Positions 17,301-20,824 of a DNA stretch of 20,824 nt are shown piece by piece. The notes beneath the pieces are model-generated. The model did not search any database. It was not told where the DNA came from and saw nothing but the letters and a program-made list of their open reading frames with translations. How positions within the stretch are numbered: the stretch's first letter is position 1; the number at the start of each line of letters is the position of its first letter. A program made the position numbers and the translations under genes. Origin of the DNA: Pleurotus ostreatus/Saccharomyces cerevisiae fusant (Eukaryota; Opisthokonta); NCBI GenBank assembly GCA_024196135.1, contig JAMQCK010000522.1:1-20824 (forward strand). The letters are read 5' to 3'.

Positions 17301-18921
17301 GACGTCCTTGCTCTCAAGGAAGCCCGCAGAGGAAAACTGAGCCCAATCGAGGGGCTGGCCGCTCCCGTTACTCGGAAGCGCGGCAGATGCACGAGTAGGG
17401 GAGGCTGGGACGCTCGTAGGCGCCGTTGAGGTTCCCGCCGTGAAAGGGGTAGCGAACGAGGTCGTCGGGGGACTGACGGGCGAGGTGATGGGGGACGTAG
17501 CAGCCGTAGAGACACCCTCGTAGGGCAGAAGCTGCCTGCGCGTCGTCGCGTAATCCAAGTCGTTGTTCGCAGGGACCAAGGCGAGCAGACGGATGGTATC
17601 GTCCGCGAAGACGCTACCAAGGTTCGTCTCCGCGTCGGAATTGAGCAGACGGCGAAGCTTGTTCCACAGTGCGACGTGCGCCTCTGAGGCATCAGCAGGC
17701 GGGTCCGCCTTGAGAGCCTCGGCCAAGACGCGAAGAGGGTGCACCTTGGTCGGCACGACGCTGGGGGCGATCTCCGTCTCCACGCGAACGTAGAGCGCGT
17801 TATCAAGGCGCGTCGAAAACGGCGGACGGGGAAGTAAGTCGGAGTCGGGCTCGTAGGAGTATGGGTACCGCTTCACGAGCTCCGTCAGCCTTCGCGGCAT
17901 CTTAAGGCGGAGCGATTCCTCCCTGATACGAGCAAGGAAGAGGTGCTCGAGAATGCGACCCATGCGCTCCCACCGCGCGTAGAACGACGCAAAATCATCA
18001 TCGTCTGCCGCGCGCTGCGACGTCAGGAACCACAAACCGACGAACTTCGCAAGCTTGCTGCCCGATATGCCGTTCGCCTCAGAGTGTGACGCAATCGAAG
18101 ACACGGTATCGAGCATGGTAACCAGCAACTCGCGGTGCGGATCCGGGAGGAGGGGGATCAGAATATCTTGAAACGCCTTCGGGGAGTAGTTGCTCTGCCT
18201 TTCCCCGGTGCTGAACTTCGTGTACCAGCCGCTTTCCTTCCCGAATTCGGGCGCAGCGCTGTCGAGCTGGAGATGGCGCAGCCCCCATCGAAGGACAGCG
18301 GCGACGTCGTGCGGCGAGCGCGCGTACTTGACTTCGGACGCGAACTCCGCGGCGGGGGCGGGGGATTGGGTGGACGAGTTTAACGAGCGGATGAAGAGCG
18401 AGATTAGCCTCCGCTGATCTTCGGGGGAGGAGGAGTACCAGTGCGGGTGCATGATGCCGAGGGTTTCGAGGCCTGAAGAGCGCGCTTAGGTGGCGAAAGA
18501 CGCGTGGGGATCGAGACGTACCATGAGCGATGATGGACTGCGAGCATGCCCGAAGAAGGATGAGGGCCTCGGCGGGAGATAGACGACGCTCGCTGATGGA
18601 CGACGAGGGTACAGCTCCGAAGACCGTGTCCAGGACGCGTCCGCCTGGCTCTTCCTTGACGCCGGGCAGGTTCAATGTGAGCTTGAAGTCGTTCTGCACC
18701 GCCGTCAGTTGGATGTTCTCAGTCTGAAGTGCAGAACGCACGTTCTTCTCCAGCTCCTTCCTCTGGCCCGCATCTGGGAAGTTCTCCACAGATGGGCTGA
18801 CCGTGGGGGACACCCTCTCGAACTTGCCATCGAGCAGAGACGTCCTAGACTGGCGAGCGTGCGAACGCGACTCCCCATGGTCCTTCTTGCGACCAAAGAC
18901 CTTGGAGAGGATAGATGGCAT
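14335..18921 (-). CDS. MSB1: Msb1/Mug8-domain protein with long acidic PEVA-rich tail, 1,478 aa
   Basis: Msb1-type fungal proteins act in polarised growth and cortical Rho/Cdc42 signalling, and their domain has a RhoGAP-like fold. Four exons are inferred on the minus strand: 18522-18921, 16211-18472, 14751-16162, 14335-14697. The introns are 49, 48 and 53 nt, all GT-AG, and the total is 1,479 codons including TAA. The N-terminus is MPSILSKVFGRKKDHG. Conserved-looking segments are SPAEALILLRACSQSII, LGIMHPHWYSSSPEDQRRLI, WYTKFSTGERQSNYSPKAFQ, KLAKFVGLWFL and ILEHLFLARIREESLRLKMP. WVVIEHAYKKVEPPAP ends the globular part near residue 640. Lys/Glu-rich then very acidic Pro-Glu-Val-Ala sequence fills roughly the last 600 residues, with repeated EEPxAPxEEP-like units, and is probably disordered. 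Family assignment rests on recollection of DUF1708/Msb1 proteins. Confidence 0.85.
14751..16162 (-). repeat. Low-complexity acidic Pro/Glu/Val/Ala repeat within the Msb1-like gene
   Basis: Exon 3 of the Msb1-like gene is almost entirely built of irregular units such as APVEEP, EEPAAPTEEP and VEEAPAP. There is no strict period. The repeats create long open frames on the other strands (for example 15577-16074 plus and 15161-16063 minus), which are shadows of this composition. Confidence 0.75.
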
Positions 18922-19519
18922 GTCGACGATGTTATTGACGCGCGTCTGAGCTACAGAGGAGGGTCCTGGTCGAGGGGGATCTCGTCGCGAAGGAAATCAC
19001 TGGGACGATCGCTTGGGTCTGAGCACCGTTGGGTATCGCAAAAGACGAGGCCCTTATGGCCAGGTATATAGCTTGAGGTCAGAAGATATTGTTGAAGTGC
19101 CTCTTGGACTGTCGGGAAGGGCAAGCTCGCGAATTGTTGACCGGGCGAGCGCAGGGAATAAACCAGCCAAAAACGAACAATCGCAACTCATTTCCCACGC
19201 CTCCGCAGTCACGGGGACATCGAAAAGTTCAACCATGCACGTGAGTATTTACTGTCTTCATTGAACAAATGCCCTAATGGTCCAGGCAGAGTTGCACAAG
19301 AATGCCCGCGCGATGAATAAGATTTGACTAGTCCTCCTCCTTCACAATTTGCTTCTCCACTCGTGCCCAATCTAATCCTGTTTACGGCCTCAGAGGCCTT
19401 GCGACTCAGCATCAGAGCAGACTACTCCTATATGTACATCAATACGCAGGTGTCAGGAGAATGTTTATGACGAATATGGCACCCTGGGCTGGTGAGCCAA
19501 GAAGCTACATCGTCGCATC
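18922..19519. other. Intergenic region upstream of the Msb1-like gene
   Basis: About 600 bp lie between the Msb1-like start codon and the stop of the right-hand F-box-family gene, both on the minus strand. It should hold the Msb1-like promoter. A CACGTG lies at 19238-19243. Plus-strand splice-like signals occur at 19235-19327, but no recognisable protein results. Confidence 0.45.
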
Positions 19520-20824
19520 CTACTCATCCTCCTCCGTCTCTGTCTCTGTCTCCGTCTCCGTCTGCGGGTCAGGCCTCATCTCGACAAATGCCCATTGCGA
19601 TCCTTTCGTCGGCCAAAACGGTTTTGCGATTTGCACGATCTTCTCCACCAGCTGCTTTGAGCTCACCCGCGAAATCTCCGAGCGAAACCCTTGAGGTATG
19701 CCGGACGGATCGAGGGCCAAGGTGTGCCGAATTGTCTCGTAATGTTGCAGTGCGTAGTAGGACTGCAACTTATTACACCCGTCAAAGTGCAGCAGTAGTT
19801 CGCGAAGGGGCATGCTCGCCCTTGCGCGGACGCCAGCTAGCTGCCACGCAGAGAAAGTGAGGGTGACGTCCGTCAGCTCAACGTGAAGATGAAGGACCTC
19901 AAGGGCAGGGCACGGAAGGGAGCCGGCGCTCTCCGGCTTCGACATGATTGCCTCGAAAAGGACGCTGAAAGCTTGCGCGGCGTTGCCGTATACCTCAAGC
20001 GTATGAAGCTTTGGCATGCTGTAGAGCAGACGCCACCATCCGTCCAATTTCGTCTCATCCATGTAGCTTTCCAGCTGAAGGACCAAGCGCGTATTGGTGT
20101 TTGCGATGCCAGTAAGGTGCTGGAGATCGTAAATCGCTCCCGCAAATATATGCCCGGGATAGAATGCGACCCAATCATGCTGCATGGCGATGCTTGACGA
20201 GAGCAGCTGCACGGTATGCACCGGTCTCATCAGTGGACGGAAGCGAGATAGAGGAGGAAGAAGGGTGGTGAGGGCGCTTCTGGTCCGGTTGCGTATATCG
20301 GTCAGGCGTGTATCGCATGCCTCCGGAATATCCAGATGTGAGAGTAGAGCGAAGTTTGACCCATGGATACTGAGTTGTACTTCGCGAAGTCGGGGTAGGG
20401 AGTAGAGCCCCCAAACCTCATCTGGGTTCGCGGAAACGTAGCGGCGGGCCCAGCCTAGTGAATCGGCGAAGACCAGCTCTTCCAGCGGCGGCGACCTCCA
20501 GAGAATCTCCAGAAGCGCGTCTTCATACACGCCGCTCATCGCTAGATAGCTGAGGTGCGTGCAATCAATACATTTCCACGCCTGGCACTTCGAAATGGCG
20601 AATTTGCGCACGCGGGGAAACATCCTGCCAAATAGGTCGCAGGAGGCTTTCGCCGGCTCCTGTTGAGTCCAGACCCCATCATCGCTGTCAACGAACAATG
20701 AGAGGCTGTAGACGTTTGGCGCGCCGGAGGTGATGTGCTCGCGGGCGAGGTTGTAGAGGTCTTCTTCATCGCGGACGGAAATATGAAGGACTTCGAGGCG
20801 CATACGATGCTGAGAGAAGATGTG
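19520..20824 (-). CDS. F-box-family LRR-like protein, N-terminus beyond the window
   Basis: The frame is open to the right edge. HIFSQHRMRLEVLHISV lines up with the paralogue's HIVPCHVDRLVALHISV, so the ATG at 20801-20803 is internal and the F-box itself lies outside the window. Downstream it follows the family order: HLSYLAMSG, ILWRSPPLEELVF, SLPRLREVQLS, LDIPEACD, SRFRPLMRPVHTVQLL, LLYSMPKLHTLEVYG, AGSLPCPALEVLHL, MPLRELLLHFDG. It thus shows the complete C-terminal LRR-like half that the gene at 6952 lacks. The last residues (about 415-427 from that ATG) are a TE dipeptide run ending EEDE, encoded by an imperfect CTGTCT/CCGTCT microsatellite. It presumably acts as a substrate receptor of an SCF ubiquitin ligase; the substrate is unknown. 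Confidence 0.78.
   Translation of the reverse strand, partial: HIFSQHRMRLEVLHISVRDEEDLYNLAREHITSGAPNVYSLSLFVDSDDGVWTQQEPAKASCDLFGRMFPRVRKFAISKCQAWKCIDCTHLSYLAMSGVYEDALLEILWRSPPLEELVFADSLGWARRYVSANPDEVWGLYSLPRLREVQLSIHGSNFALLSHLDIPEACDTRLTDIRNRTRSALTTLLPPLSRFRPLMRPVHTVQLLSSSIAMQHDWVAFYPGHIFAGAIYDLQHLTGIANTNTRLVLQLESYMDETKLDGWWRLLYSMPKLHTLEVYGNAAQAFSVLFEAIMSKPESAGSLPCPALEVLHLHVELTDVTLTFSAWQLAGVRARASMPLRELLLHFDGCNKLQSYYALQHYETIRHTLALDPSGIPQGFRSEISRVSSKQLVEKIVQIAKPFWPTKGSQWAFVEMRPDPQTETETETETEEDE

Noticed and set aside
3863..18921. A functional gene cluster (biosynthetic, defence or mating type)
   Set aside because: The housekeeping genes belong to unrelated pathways with independent promoters. 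No transporter, core biosynthetic enzyme, homeodomain or pheromone-receptor gene was seen.

Overview
The window looks like nuclear DNA of a filamentous basidiomycete, probably an Agaricomycete. The genes are GC-rich and monocistronic. They carry short GT-AG introns, mostly 48-58 nt, and encode eukaryotic housekeeping families (eisosome Pil1, peroxisomal Pex19, Msb1/Mug8). F-box proteins of the type greatly expanded in mushroom genomes lie between them. Species cannot be read from the sequence, and no bacterial or viral feature was seen.

Layout, left to right: AT-rich repeats (1-225). An F-box/LRR-like gene on the minus strand (226 to about 3434) split by a 1,486-bp inverted-repeat DNA element (1269-2754). 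A large PIL1-type eisosome gene on the minus strand (3863-6691, 6 exons). A divergently transcribed, C-terminally short F-box paralogue on the plus strand (6952-7986). PEX19 on the plus strand (8377-9792, 5 exons). A repeat-bearing intergenic stretch, then an intronless SAM-dependent protein methyltransferase gene on the minus strand (10506-11699). An orphan fragment resembling the region upstream of the kinase in fungal Bck1-type MAPKKKs (about 12537-13198, minus), followed by intergenic DNA with short tandem arrays. A very large Msb1/Mug8-domain gene on the minus strand (14335-18921, 4 exons). A third F-box-family paralogue on the minus strand that runs off the right edge (19520-20824).

The genes do not form a pathway or cluster. 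The housekeeping genes are unrelated loci, two of them linked to cortical organisation (Pil1 and Msb1/Mug8). The accessory layer is the F-box family, present here in three states: split by a transposon, truncated, and apparently full-length but cut by the window. The most informative observation is the transposon insertion. The element has matching ends, is flanked by a 6-bp duplication TGTGCA, and removing it with one copy of the duplication rejoins the F-box reading frame exactly as in the neighbouring paralogue. It has no recognisable transposase, so it is a non-autonomous element that I cannot assign to a superfamily by eye. I did not find a convincing new multi-gene system.
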